Source: Oscillatoriophycideae cyanobacterium NC_groundwater_1537_Pr4_S-0.65um_50_18
GTDB lineage: Bacteria; Cyanobacteriota; Cyanobacteriia; Elainellales; Elainellaceae
Direction of reading: 5' to 3'
NCBI GenBank assembly: GCA_016208305.1
Contig: JACQYI010000059.1
Location: 1 to 64,000 of the forward strand
Length of the DNA stretch: 64,000 nucleotides
Made by a program: the position numbers and the translations under genes. Shown one piece after another: positions 39,460 to 48,019 of this stretch (positions are counted from its first letter, which is position 1; each line of letters begins with the position of its first letter). A model generated the notes under the pieces. It did no database searches. It was not told the origin of the DNA and saw only the letters and a program-made list of their open reading frames with translations.

Positions 39460-40155
39460 ATGACTGTTGCCATTGCCGTTCAACATCTCAATCATTATTT
39501 TGGTCACGATCGGCTCCGTAAGCAGGTCTTATTTGACATCAATCTTGAAATTAATGTGGGCGAAATTGTCATCATGACTGGCCCTTCTGGCTCTGGAAAA
39601 ACCACGCTGCTCACCTTGGTGGGAGGATTGCGATCGGCTCAGTCGGGCAATTTACAAGTTCTCGGCCAAGAGCTATCGGGTGCGAGTGCCAAGCAGTTAA
39701 CGCAAGCGCGACGGCACCACGGCTACATCTTTCAGGCACACAATTTACACACCAGTCTGACGGCTCTGCAAAATGTCAGGATGGGCTTAGAACTCCACTC
39801 TGGTCTTTCATCGGCGGAGATGCAAACTCGTGCGGCTGAGATACTCAATCAAGTGGGTTTGAGCGATCGCCTCCATTACTATCCTGATGACCTGTCCGGT
39901 GGACAAAAACAGCGGGTGGCGATCGCCCGTGCTCTGGTGAGTCATCCGCAACTCGTCTTGGCCGATGAACCGACGGCTGCTTTGGATAGCAAATCAGGGC
40001 GAGATGTGGTCAATCTCATGCAGGCTCTTGCCAAAGAGCAAGGCTGCACCATTTTGCTCGTTACCCATGACAACCGGATTCTAGACATTGCCGATCGGAT
40101 TATTCATCTAGAGGATGGATCACTCAAGCAAAATACTTTGGGAGCGCAACTCTAA
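39460..40155 (+). CDS. devA: DevA-like ABC transporter ATP-binding protein
   Basis: A 231-residue ATPase of the MacB/LolD type: Walker A GPSGSGKTTL at ~41, Q-loop YIFQAHNL, signature LSGGQKQRVAIARAL, Walker B LVLADEPTAALD, and the switch His in LLVTHDNRIL. It powers the exporter formed with the two genes upstream; 11 bases separate it from devC, with AGGAG before the ATG. Standard length. Confidence 0.95.
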   Translation: MTVAIAVQHLNHYFGHDRLRKQVLFDINLEINVGEIVIMTGPSGSGKTTLLTLVGGLRSAQSGNLQVLGQELSGASAKQLTQARRHHGYIFQAHNLHTSLTALQNVRMGLELHSGLSSAEMQTRAAEILNQVGLSDRLHYYPDDLSGGQKQRVAIARALVSHPQLVLADEPTAALDSKSGRDVVNLMQALAKEQGCTILLVTHDNRILDIADRIIHLEDGSLKQNTLGAQL

Positions 40156-40325
40156 TTCTGATGCAGAGCCAACTGGGTTTGCTCCCCCCCTAACCCCCTT
40201 TCAAAAGGGGGGAGCCGAACTCAAAGTCCCCCTTTTGTTGGCGAAGCCTTCCCGAAGGGTAGGGGAATTTAGGGGGATCTTGCAGCACTTGGATACCTTA
40301 TCCGAAATGTGTGTACACGGTAGTC

Positions 40326-40375
40326 CAATTCTGGGGGATTTTCAGTCAGGTTTTGTTCAAAATCCCCCAGAATTG
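40326..40375. terminator. 17-bp perfect stem in the devA / GDYXXLXY spacer
   Basis: CAATTCTGGGGGATTTT (40326-40342) and its exact complement (40359-40375) enclose a T-rich loop. Lies between convergent genes in a stretch rich in CCCCCT/AGGGGG motifs. Likely blocks read-through from both sides; it is not followed by a T run, so a termination role is inferred from position only. Confidence 0.55.
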
Positions 40376-40410
40376 AGGGATGTAGGGGGCGGTTCGGGTC
40401 GTAATTTTGA

Positions 40411-40429
40411 CTTTTCAAACATCTTCTAA
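40411..40429. repeat. Right end of the MITE-like family (copy 3)
   Basis: CTTTTCAAACATCTTCTAA matches the right ends of the elements at 17140 and 53262, with AGGGGG-rich DNA to its left as in those copies. The reverse-strand TAG stop of the GDYXXLXY gene (40426-40428) falls within it. The left end of this copy is not clear. Confidence 0.55.
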
Positions 40430-41115
40430 TCGTACTTTCGATCGCTAACCCACAAATTGGTCAAAACCGCGTTGCCGTTACTGTCTACTTTGATATCGAC
40501 TTTGAACGCCTGTTGGCTTTGGCTTTGGGTCTGGCGAATGTCGTCGTTAATCTGGTTCCGCCGATTTTCAGGCATATAGTAAGTTTCTAAGCCGTAGGTA
40601 ATGTTCCAGCCGTTGTACTTGCCTTTGAGCGCTACCTGGTTGTCGGCCAGATCGGTGGGGCGATCGCGGCTAATTTTCACAGGCTTCCAGGCTTGGGGCT
40701 GAGGGGTGTTGGCTGAGGCGGGAGCCTGCAAAACAACGTAGAAGTTGGTGTCTTGGCCTTGCGGCTGTTGGCTTAACCAGGTGCCGCCGGGCAGTTTGCT
40801 CAGCGCTCCCTGATCGGAAATGTCATAGCTCAAAGTTTGGGAGTAGCCGCGCAGCAGATCATAGGGATCGACTGGAACAGTTTGCAAGGTCACGGTGGTA
40901 CCTGAAACATAGGTGTAGGCATTCTGTACCGGAGTCGCCAAAATCAGCACAGATTGCAGCGCTAGGGGAATCCACAAGCGCCACCCCGGCAGTCTGCGGG
41001 GCAGGGCTTCCGGCTGAGGGATTGGGGGGCTTAACGGTTCGGGCTGTAGCGGTTGAGGCTGGGTAATTTCAGAAGGAACTTCAGGCGGAACTTCGGGTGG
41101 TATGAAGGAAGTCAT
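40426..41115 (-). CDS. GDYXXLXY-domain membrane-anchored protein
   Basis: A 229-residue protein with a Pro/Glu-rich cytosolic start (residues 1-40, PPEVPPEVPSEITQPQPLQPE), one membrane helix (~48-66) and a periplasmic domain with the motif LLRGYSQTLSYDIS (GDYxxLxY family, first residue changed). The family is almost always next to DUF2157, as here: its ATG overlaps the DUF2157 stop by 4 bases (ATGA), so the two are translationally coupled. Function unknown; probably a two-part membrane complex. Its stop codon lies in a dispersed repeat end. Confidence 0.85.
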   Translation of the reverse strand: MTSFIPPEVPPEVPSEITQPQPLQPEPLSPPIPQPEALPRRLPGWRLWIPLALQSVLILATPVQNAYTYVSGTTVTLQTVPVDPYDLLRGYSQTLSYDISDQGALSKLPGGTWLSQQPQGQDTNFYVVLQAPASANTPQPQAWKPVKISRDRPTDLADNQVALKGKYNGWNITYGLETYYMPENRRNQINDDIRQTQSQSQQAFKVDIKVDSNGNAVLTNLWVSDRKYD

Positions 41116-42563
41116 GGGTTTTTCTCCTGAGAGGCTTGAACAAATTTCGGTGGGTGAAGTTTGATTTTGCGCTCAAACCACAGGCCAGCCAGAATCACCC
41201 CAATCCCGCAGGCGGCAAAGGCGATCGACTTGAGCAGCAGATCGGTGTCATATTCCACAGTGCGGCTGAGAATGCCTAGCACTAGCAGCAATATGCCTCC
41301 CCAAAAGGTTTGGCGATGACCCAGCGCCAGCCCGTCTCGAATCAGGCCGATGGCTAGCAAAAACAGCAGGACATTGATGAGAAACGTGGACAGATCCGGA
41401 AAGGGGCTGATCTCAAAGTTGAGAACAAACACTCCTGCGAGCAGAAGCAGCATGACGGCCACAAAGCCGCTATTCAGAAACTTTTCCTGGAAACGCGATC
41501 GCTTCTGACGAGCAAGCGCTAGCCATCCTAACCCTGCCACAAGGCTAAACAACAGCAGATCGATCAGGGACTGCCAGCTAAAGGGAGATGAAACAAAAAA
41601 CAGGCTTGGCGATCCGGTTGGGCTGAGCCACAGACCCCTAAAAGAGAACAAATAGAGGATAAAGCTCAAGCCCACGAGAGAGAGGCTGCGGGCGATCGCC
41701 TGGAAAGGTTGGGGCGGAGCCACCGGGCTAGAGGCGCGTCGAGGCGTGCGAGAAAATCGCCACAGGTCGGAACTAAAGCTCCAGAGTAGGGCGGGTGGAA
41801 CCGTACAGGCGATCGCCATGCCCCAGCCGGAGGTCGGGTTTCCCCCGTCCCAGCCCCAAGGCAGCCCATTGAGTGTTAGGGCAGTGGCCGTCAAAACAGC
41901 GCTGAAACCGAACAGCACCCGCGATCCGCTCCAATAGGCTAGGGGCAGAAAAAGGAGGGTGGCAATTAGCGGCATATGGATCACAATGAGCTGCCAGGGC
42001 AAAGAGGCTTGTCCCCCTGTCCAATCGAACCAACCCAGCACATAGCCGATGCTGAGCAAAATTAGCGATAGGATGCTGAGGGAAACCAGCCGTAGCCCAT
42101 GCGCCATCATGACAACACCTAAGCCCCAGACCAGCAGCAGTTCGTAAAAATCGCCTGTCTGGTGAAACATTTGAGCCATGAGGGCAATATTGGCTCCCAA
42201 GATCAGGGCACCCAGCAGCAGCAGCCCATGTCCGAGCTTTTGGTAGCCTTTGGGAGATGGCGATCGCCATAGGTAAAAGCCAGCCGCATTCACACCTACA
42301 AACAGGCTGAGCAGCAGAACGACCTTGAAGCCTCGTGTCCAGTCTTGCCAGTTGGCAGCAACAAAGGTAATGACCGCTAACCCTAACAAAATGCCGCCTA
42401 AGCTCATCAAAATGGTAATGAAGCGGTTGCTGGCATCTTTTTCTAAATTTTGAAACTGATAACGTTGCGCGAGTTGCTCATGAACCGTGGCATCAATGAG
42501 TCCTTCCGACCACCATTTTTCGGATTCTTGACGAAGCTGACGACGAAATTTTTCTGTCACCAT
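41112..42563 (-). CDS. DUF2157 polytopic membrane protein
   Basis: A 483-residue protein starting with a small cytosolic domain (EKWWSEGLIDATVHEQLAQRYQF, DUF2157) and followed by about 12 transmembrane helices from residue ~45 to ~465 (LGGILLGLAVITFVAANW is the first). Relatives are unassigned membrane proteins, encoded with GDYXXLXY partners. A TAAAGGA site lies 8 bases before the ATG at 42563. Transport activity is not established. Confidence 0.88.
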   Translation of the reverse strand: MVTEKFRRQLRQESEKWWSEGLIDATVHEQLAQRYQFQNLEKDASNRFITILMSLGGILLGLAVITFVAANWQDWTRGFKVVLLLSLFVGVNAAGFYLWRSPSPKGYQKLGHGLLLLGALILGANIALMAQMFHQTGDFYELLLVWGLGVVMMAHGLRLVSLSILSLILLSIGYVLGWFDWTGGQASLPWQLIVIHMPLIATLLFLPLAYWSGSRVLFGFSAVLTATALTLNGLPWGWDGGNPTSGWGMAIACTVPPALLWSFSSDLWRFSRTPRRASSPVAPPQPFQAIARSLSLVGLSFILYLFSFRGLWLSPTGSPSLFFVSSPFSWQSLIDLLLFSLVAGLGWLALARQKRSRFQEKFLNSGFVAVMLLLLAGVFVLNFEISPFPDLSTFLINVLLFLLAIGLIRDGLALGHRQTFWGGILLLVLGILSRTVEYDTDLLLKSIAFAACGIGVILAGLWFERKIKLHPPKFVQASQEKNP

Positions 42564-42597
42564 AGGGGTGATCCTTTACATAGGGATGATGAATGAG

Positions 42598-42720
42598 GTT
42601 GAAGTGGGAGGGAGGGAGAGAGAGGGAGAGTGGGAGGGAGGGAGAGTGGGAGAGAGAGGGTGTGGGGGGTTGTGAGGGGTTGTATGGGAATTGGCGGCAG
42701 GTTTCAAATATCCTCTAAGA
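42598..42720. repeat. G-rich purine tract and solo repeat end
   Basis: GGGAGGGAGGGAGAG units repeat from 42606 to 42660, followed by GTTGTGAGGGGTTGT. At 42701-42720 stands GTTTCAAATATCCTCTAAG, a lone end of the MITE-like family. The purine tract could form G-quadruplex or triplex DNA upstream of the DUF2157 gene. Confidence 0.6.
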
Positions 42721-42851
42721 TATTGAGGTTCTCTTAGGTTAGGGTTTGCTTTTGGGACAGTTCGCTGGTCTGGTACGATCGCTCTTGGTTTTGCTTAATT
42801 TCGCTTTAAATTTTGCCTAGCTCATTCCATTAATAAAATTCTTAATATTCC

Positions 42852-43457
42852 TTGAGTTACTATCATCAACAACCCGACGTTTTTTCAATTTCTCAGCTCA
42901 GTAAATTACGAGATAAGATTCTGAGCTGTCCTTATTTTGTCACCAATAATCTCAACCGAGATTTTATTAAGACAAAAGGATTTTCGGTTGTGTTTCGCCG
43001 ATCGCACATTGGCGAAGTGGAGCGGCAGTTTCCTTTTTTCAAACGCTATTTAGATGTAGCGCTTCAGCCGGACTGTAATGCGTTTTATTTGAATCCGTTG
43101 CAGCTTCGGGAAGGTTCTCAAGTTTATCCCCATATCGATCGGTCTTTGCGGTCGTATTGCAAAACGATCGAACCGCCGGATGTGGTCAGCGTTCTGTATA
43201 TTCAGGTGCCAGAGGGAATGCGGGGGGGAGAGCTGGTGCTGCGCGATCATCGACGACAGGTGGGAGAGATTAAGCCTCAAGTAAACACACTGCTGAAATT
43301 TCAGGGCAATTTAACGCATTCGGTGAAGGCTGTGGAGACGGTTGGCTTTCGGCTGAGTCTAGTTTGTGAACAGTACAGTTTGGTGGAAGCCGAGCTGGAA
43401 GAGATTCCAGAGTTCACGGTAGAGTCTAGAGCTGCAAAGGTAAAGCTGAAGTCTTAA
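42852..43457 (+). CDS. 2-oxoglutarate/Fe(II)-dependent oxygenase family protein
   Basis: A 201-residue jelly-roll oxygenase. The Fe(II) triad is visible as His and Asp in YPHIDRSL (HxD) and the His in NLTHSVKAV; the Arg in GFRLSLVCEQY would bind 2-oxoglutarate. A 2OG-FeII_Oxy prolyl-hydroxylase-like or rhizobactin-like type is likely; the substrate is unknown. The frame has only a TTG (42852) near its 5' end and no strong ribosome site, so the start is uncertain. Single gene; the 21-bp repeat array begins 15 bases after its stop. Confidence 0.72.
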   Translation: MSYYHQQPDVFSISQLSKLRDKILSCPYFVTNNLNRDFIKTKGFSVVFRRSHIGEVERQFPFFKRYLDVALQPDCNAFYLNPLQLREGSQVYPHIDRSLRSYCKTIEPPDVVSVLYIQVPEGMRGGELVLRDHRRQVGEIKPQVNTLLKFQGNLTHSVKAVETVGFRLSLVCEQYSLVEAELEEIPEFTVESRAAKVKLKS

Positions 43458-43471
43458 TTTAGAAACCTAAA

Positions 43472-43723
43472 TCCGAAATGCGAATACTTGAGCACGATGT
43501 TGAGGAACCCCAACACGACATTCAGGTATTCAAATTTGATCGCCAAGATCTCAAATACGATGTTTGACAACTAAAACACGATGTTGAGGAACCCAATTAC
43601 GGTATTCAGGTACTTCAACACAATATTCGAGTACCCAAATTCGATATTGAGGAACCCAATTACGATATTCAGGTATTCAGAGCCGATCGCCGGGATCTCA
43701 AACACGATCGCCCTAAACATATT
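43472..43723. repeat. Twelve-unit 21-bp degenerate tandem array
   Basis: Twelve consecutive units of exactly 21 bases, from 43472 (TCCGAAATGCGAATACTTGAG) to 43723. The consensus is close to CACGATATTCAGGTAYYCAAA. Higher-order order is visible: units 2-5, 6-7 and 9-12 repeat the same unit types (A-B-C-D, A-B, A-B-C-D). The length is a multiple of three and the array is open in one forward frame only from 43581, giving a heptapeptide repeat, with in-frame stops elsewhere. Coding is not established. Confidence 0.9.
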
Positions 43724-43902
43724 TCAAGGTACAGGGCTACTTTTATATTCGAGCCTTAAATGCGTCTCAGTAAAATTAATTAAGGACTTCTGGTTCACGG
43801 AGAAAAACGCTCTGCTATTTACTGATTCTTGCTCAGGGAAACCGTCTGAACGGCTGAGTAAAGTACGAAAGTAAACGTGACCTGATTGGACAGGGGGTAT
43901 TT

Positions 43903-44313
43903 ATGGCACGTCTGAAACGCGGTTCTAGCGTGTTGGATAAAGCAATGCGCCGGAGTGCCGGGATGCGATCGATCAATGATTCATTAGAGTTTGGCGCTGG
44001 GTTGAGTTTGGCAGGATATGATGCCCGGATTCAGGCTCTGCAAGAACAGCTTTTTCGCTACAACACGATGCTTTCGACGCTCGATGAGATGGCAGGAACG
44101 GTGAGTTTGATGGAGCAGGAATTGCGGGGTTATTCGGAAAAGATGCTGATGGGAGTCGTGACGCGATACGGCAAGGATAGTTTGCAGTACGTACAGGCAG
44201 GCGGCACGCCCCGCAAACGCACTACTCGCGCGAACGCTGCGCCGATAAAGACGATCGCCTCAGCTGCACCTATGGAAATGAATGGAAATGGGGCAAAGGT
44301 GATGGCGAATTAG
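43903..44313 (+). CDS. Conserved cyanobacterial hypothetical protein
   Basis: A 136-residue basic protein without signal peptide. A helical core (RIQALQEQLFRYNTMLSTLDEMAGTVSLMEQELRG, ~45-82) is probably a coiled coil; then comes MLMGVVTRYGKDSLQYVQAGGTPRKR, a block I have seen in cyanobacterial hypotheticals, and a low-complexity tail. No function known. The ATG at 43903 follows GGGGGTATTT. It stands alone between the tandem array and the LRR gene. Confidence 0.72.
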   Translation: MARLKRGSSVLDKAMRRSAGMRSINDSLEFGAGLSLAGYDARIQALQEQLFRYNTMLSTLDEMAGTVSLMEQELRGYSEKMLMGVVTRYGKDSLQYVQAGGTPRKRTTRANAAPIKTIASAAPMEMNGNGAKVMAN

Positions 44314-44468
44314 TGCGGCTAGGCTATCTGTTTTGGGTTGAGAAAGCGCGATCGCTCATTCCTGATAATCGGCACTCTCTGCCTGTTAGAGCGCTGAACA
44401 TCATTGGGATAGGCGATCGCTTTTTCTCCTGCTACAGTAGTCGATATCTTTCGGTTCTATGAAAATCC

Positions 44469-46127
44469 ATGACTCGCGACGAGCTGCTGCAACTTATCGA
44501 TCGCGCCCAGCAGGAAGGGTGGGAAGAACTTGACTTGGCTGGCAATGACTTGGAGGAGCTGCCGTCCGAGATTGGCAGGCTAACTCACCTTAAGACTCTC
44601 ATTCTAGGTAAATGGGATGAGAAAGAAGGGTGGAAAGGTAATAATCTGAGCAGCCTGCCCCCAGAAATTGGTCAACTGAGCAACCTGCAATCCCTTGGCC
44701 TCAATGTCAATTCACTGAGCAGCCTGCCTGTGGAAATCACTCAATTGAGCAACCTGCAATCCCTGTGTCTCAACCGTAATTCGCTGAGCAGTCTGCCTGC
44801 GGAAATCGTGCAACTGAGCAACCTGCAATCCCTTGATCTCAGCTACAACTCTCTGAGCACGCTGCCCCCAGGAATCGGTCAAATGAGGAATCTACAATCT
44901 CTAGACCTCGGTGCTAATTCGCTGAGCAGCCTGCCTGTGGAAATCGTGCAGCTAAGGAATCTGCAATCCCTTGATCTCAGCTCCAATTCGCTGAGCAGCC
45001 TGCCTGCGGAAATCATGCAGCTAAGGAATCTGCAATCCCTTGATCTCAGCTCTAATTCGCTGAGCAGCCTGCCTGCGGAAATCGCTCAACTGAGCAACCT
45101 GCAATCTCTAGACCTCGGTGCTAATTCGCTGAGCAGCCTGCCTGCGGAAATCATGCAGCTAAGGAATCTGCAATCCCTAGGCTTCAGTTCCAATTCGCTG
45201 AGCAGCCTGCCTGCGGAAATCATGCAGCTAAGGAATCTGCAATCCCTTGACCTCGGCAACAATTTGCTGAGCATCCTGCCCTCGGAAATTGGTCAACTGA
45301 GCAACCTGCAATCTCTATCCCTCAACCGCAATTCGCTGAGCAGCCTGCCTGTGGAAATCATGCAGCTAAGGAATCTGCAATCCCTAGGCTTCAGTTCCAA
45401 TTCGCTGAGCAGCCTGCCTGCAGAAATCGTGCAACTGAGCAACCTGCAATCCCTTGATCTCAGCTACAACTCTCTGAGCACGCTGCCCCCAGAAATCGCT
45501 CAACTGAGCAACCTGCAATCCCTTGATCTCAGCTACAACTCTCTGAGCACGCTGCCCCCAGAAATCGCGCAACTGAGCAACCTGCAATCTCTAAACCTCA
45601 GCAAAAATTTGCTGAGTAGTTTGCTTGCGGAAATTGGTCAACTGATGAATCTGCGATCTCTATGCCTCCGTTACAATTCGCTGAGTACGCTGCCCCCGGA
45701 AATCGCTCAACTAAGCAACCTGCAATCCCTTGACCTCAGAGAAAATTTGCTGAGCAGCCTGCCCCCAGAAATCGGTCAACTGAGCAACTTGCAATCCCTT
45801 GACCTAGGTGCCAATTCGCTGAGTACGCTGCCCCCGGAAATAGTGCAACTGAGCAACCTGCAATCCCTTGACCTCAGCTACAATAAGCTGAGCAGCCTGC
45901 CTGTGGAAATCACTCAACTGAGCAACCTGCAATCCCTTGACCTCAGCTTCAATTGGCTGAGCAGCCTGCCCCCAGAAATCGGTCAACTGAGCAACCTGCA
46001 ATCCCTTGACCTCAGCTACAATAAGCTAAGCAGCCTGCCCCCAGAGATTAGTCAACTGAGCAACCTGCAATCCCTTGACATCAGTGCCAATTCGCTGAGT
46101 ACGCCGCCCCCGGAAATCGGTCATTGA
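44469..46127 (+). CDS. Leucine-rich repeat protein, 21 repeats, Roco-like N-terminus without GTPase domain
   Basis: A 552-residue protein. The N-terminus (MTRDELLQLIDRAQQEGWEELDLAGNDLEELPSEIGRLTHLKTLILGKWDEKEG) matches by eye the start of cyanobacterial LRR-Roco proteins. From ~58 come 21 repeats of exactly 23 residues (LSSLPxEIxQLSNLQSLDLSxNS), giving a horseshoe solenoid for protein binding. The last unit, LSTPPPEIGH, is the point where relatives go on to the GTPase (Roc-COR) domains; here a TGA stops it. DNA of the repeats is highly alike, which suggests recent expansion. A small gene overlaps the stop in TGATG. Partner unknown. Confidence 0.9.
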   Translation: MTRDELLQLIDRAQQEGWEELDLAGNDLEELPSEIGRLTHLKTLILGKWDEKEGWKGNNLSSLPPEIGQLSNLQSLGLNVNSLSSLPVEITQLSNLQSLCLNRNSLSSLPAEIVQLSNLQSLDLSYNSLSTLPPGIGQMRNLQSLDLGANSLSSLPVEIVQLRNLQSLDLSSNSLSSLPAEIMQLRNLQSLDLSSNSLSSLPAEIAQLSNLQSLDLGANSLSSLPAEIMQLRNLQSLGFSSNSLSSLPAEIMQLRNLQSLDLGNNLLSILPSEIGQLSNLQSLSLNRNSLSSLPVEIMQLRNLQSLGFSSNSLSSLPAEIVQLSNLQSLDLSYNSLSTLPPEIAQLSNLQSLDLSYNSLSTLPPEIAQLSNLQSLNLSKNLLSSLLAEIGQLMNLRSLCLRYNSLSTLPPEIAQLSNLQSLDLRENLLSSLPPEIGQLSNLQSLDLGANSLSTLPPEIVQLSNLQSLDLSYNKLSSLPVEITQLSNLQSLDLSFNWLSSLPPEIGQLSNLQSLDLSYNKLSSLPPEISQLSNLQSLDISANSLSTPPPEIGH

Positions 46128-46306
46128 TGCTCTTAAGGTCAAAGCCAACTATTTTGGTATTTGTCCTGCTGGGTGTTTTTCAGCTCCGCATGGACGATCG
46201 CGTTTCCGAGAAAATTTTTGGAGAGTTAGTCACTCTTGCGATTGAGCAGTTGACCGTACTAGGCGGCATCTTCAAGCAAATTTTGAAGCTGTTTGGTAAA
46301 GCGTAA
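46127..46306 (+). CDS. Small membrane-anchored hypothetical protein after the LRR gene
   Basis: A 59-residue frame beginning at the ATG that overlaps the LRR stop (TGATG), so it would be translated by coupling. A hydrophobic helix (PTILVFVLLGVFQL, ~8-21) is followed by a charged/amphipathic helix (EKIFGELVTLAIEQLTVLGGIFKQILKLFG). It may be a genuine partner, or the debris of the C-terminal part of a Roco protein; no similarity to Roc or COR motifs was seen. Ends 20 bases from the convergent lipase gene. Confidence 0.45.
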   Translation: MLLRSKPTILVFVLLGVFQLRMDDRVSEKIFGELVTLAIEQLTVLGGIFKQILKLFGKA

Positions 46307-46325
46307 GTTCAAAAAGAGATCGGTT

Positions 46326-47777
46326 TTAGACAAACCGAAAAGAGGATGTGAAGTTAACTTCAGTGGTTCCTTGAATGATGCCGATCAGTTCACTTCCTCC
46401 GTTAAGATTCAGATAAATTCCGGTTCCTGTGGGCAGCGTTTCAGAAGTTTGCTTGAGTTCATATTGCAGCGCTTCTCCATGAAGTTGGATGGTATCCCGA
46501 TCGCTAAAATCAGTCACTAAGGCGTAACCATCACGATTCACGCTATCCGTTCCTTGATCGGTATAAAATACTTGCGATCGACTCCCCAAGATAAAGCGAT
46601 CGTCCCCGGTTCCGCCCGTTAACTGATCGATCTCGCCCTCTCCCGGTCGAGTCATATTGAGATTCACGCCAATCAATCGGTCTGAGCGATCGCCACCCAA
46701 CAGGGTATCGTTGCCCGCTCCGCCTACCAGTAAGTCTTCGCCTTGCTCTCCTGCCAAAACATCTTGTCCGTCGCCGCCCTCTATGCGATCGCTGCCCGTA
46801 CCACCCTCAAGTCGATCGTTGCCCCCTTTGCCCAAAATAATGTCATCGCCCTGTGCGCCATCAGCACTGTTGTTTTGCCCGTTTCCGACCAGCAGATTAT
46901 TTTGATTCGCCGCCAGTGCCGATCGAATCTGGAGAGCTAAGCCAATAAACGAAAATCCTGGGGAAGTTCGCAGGTTCTCGACTGCCTTTCTAGAGGTCAA
47001 AGCTTCAGCCAATTTGGGATTGACGGCACGATAGGCAGCTAAAAACTCAGCATAGTCTGAGTCTTGATTGAAATTGAACTCAGGTCGATTCAGCCGCTCT
47101 ACCGAAATTGGAGTTTGCAGGAGTCCAGTAGGAGAGGAGAGGAGCCGTCTGAGGAGGTGCTTATCAAGAATCGCTAGGGGATTAATGGCCGGGTCAGGTA
47201 AGGACTGGAGAATGGCTGTTCCGGGTAAGAAAGCAGAGCCGCCCAGACTAACAAGATCGCCCTGAATCAGGTAATGGGTGACATTTTGCGCCTGTCCCCC
47301 ATTTTGTTGGAATAGGGCTACGGCTGCTTGGCTGGTGCCAGGAGAATTAAAGGTAACAACCCGATCGATTTGCGATGTTAGCGTGGCAGCCGCGAGTTGA
47401 GCGATCGCCCCTCCCATACTATCCCCCACCAAATCAGGCTTTCGCTGAGCCTGCGTTGCTTGGGCTATCCAGGTGGCGATCGCAGGCTGATTAGCGGTAA
47501 ATTGATTGGCTCCAATTCCCTGCGGATCGGCATTGGCTCTATCATCTATAAATTCGTCCGTTCCCCGAAATACCAGAACAGGCGGCTTTTCAGGCGTAGT
47601 CGAAAGCAAACCAACTGCTTGAAACCCTGTGGTTGCATCCTTAAATTCTCGATCAATGCGATAGCCAGACTGAGCTAAAAAGGCTTGAACAAGCGTTTGA
47701 AATTCGGCTTTGTCAAAAACATAGGCGACTTCTTTCGCCAAGATCTCGTAAACCGGAGCTAGAGTGTCTATACTCAT
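46326..47777 (-). CDS. Lipase-like protein with RTX calcium-binding repeats
   Basis: A 483-residue protein probably secreted by a type I system. The N-terminal ~300 residues form a class-3 lipase-like fold: nucleophile motif [12 protein letters not shown] (GxSxG) near 120, strand [10 protein letters not shown] and a likely acid in [10 protein letters not shown]. From ~310 lie glycine/aspartate nonapeptide repeats ([20 protein letters not shown]) that bind calcium in a beta-roll, ending in a C-terminal beta domain as in T1SS substrates. No exporter genes adjoin. ATG at 47777. Activity is inferred from the fold. Confidence 0.85.
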   Translation of the reverse strand: MSIDTLAPVYEILAKEVAYVFDKAEFQTLVQAFLAQSGYRIDREFKDATTGFQAVGLLSTTPEKPPVLVFRGTDEFIDDRANADPQGIGANQFTANQPAIATWIAQATQAQRKPDLVGDSMGGAIAQLAAATLTSQIDRVVTFNSPGTSQAAVALFQQNGGQAQNVTHYLIQGDLVSLGGSAFLPGTAILQSLPDPAINPLAILDKHLLRRLLSSPTGLLQTPISVERLNRPEFNFNQDSDYAEFLAAYRAVNPKLAEALTSRKAVENLRTSPGFSFIGLALQIRSALAANQNNLLVGNGQNNSADGAQGDDIILGKGGNDRLEGGTGSDRIEGGDGQDVLAGEQGEDLLVGGAGNDTLLGGDRSDRLIGVNLNMTRPGEGEIDQLTGGTGDDRFILGSRSQVFYTDQGTDSVNRDGYALVTDFSDRDTIQLHGEALQYELKQTSETLPTGTGIYLNLNGGSELIGIIQGTTEVNFTSSFRFV

Positions 47778-48019
47778 AAAATCAGATGGTTTAATCAGAT
47801 TAGAATTAGCCGAACGGCAGCAGACTCAACATCAGCTTTTTGGAAGATTGAAAAGTCCTCACAAGTTGCTGATAACCCGATGTTCTACTTCTATTGGTGG
47901 ATGCTTACCGTTGTAACTGTATTCCATAATTACGATGACGTTGCCATATGTCCAGAAAGAGTAGGGCTTATGGATGGCGTTCAGTAGCGAGATGATAGTG
48001 AGTAGGCAGGTAGCGAGCA

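Noticed and set aside
43472-43723. CRISPR array
   Set aside because: Units are direct 21-mers without intervening unique spacers and vary in sequence.
43581-43874. 97-codon frame through the 21-bp array
   Set aside because: Opens midway through the array, the other half has in-frame stops and there is no ribosome site; reported as a repeat array instead.
45086-46001. Reverse frames with QVAQLxDFxGQ repeats
   Set aside because: Antisense shadows produced by the 69-bp LRR repeats.
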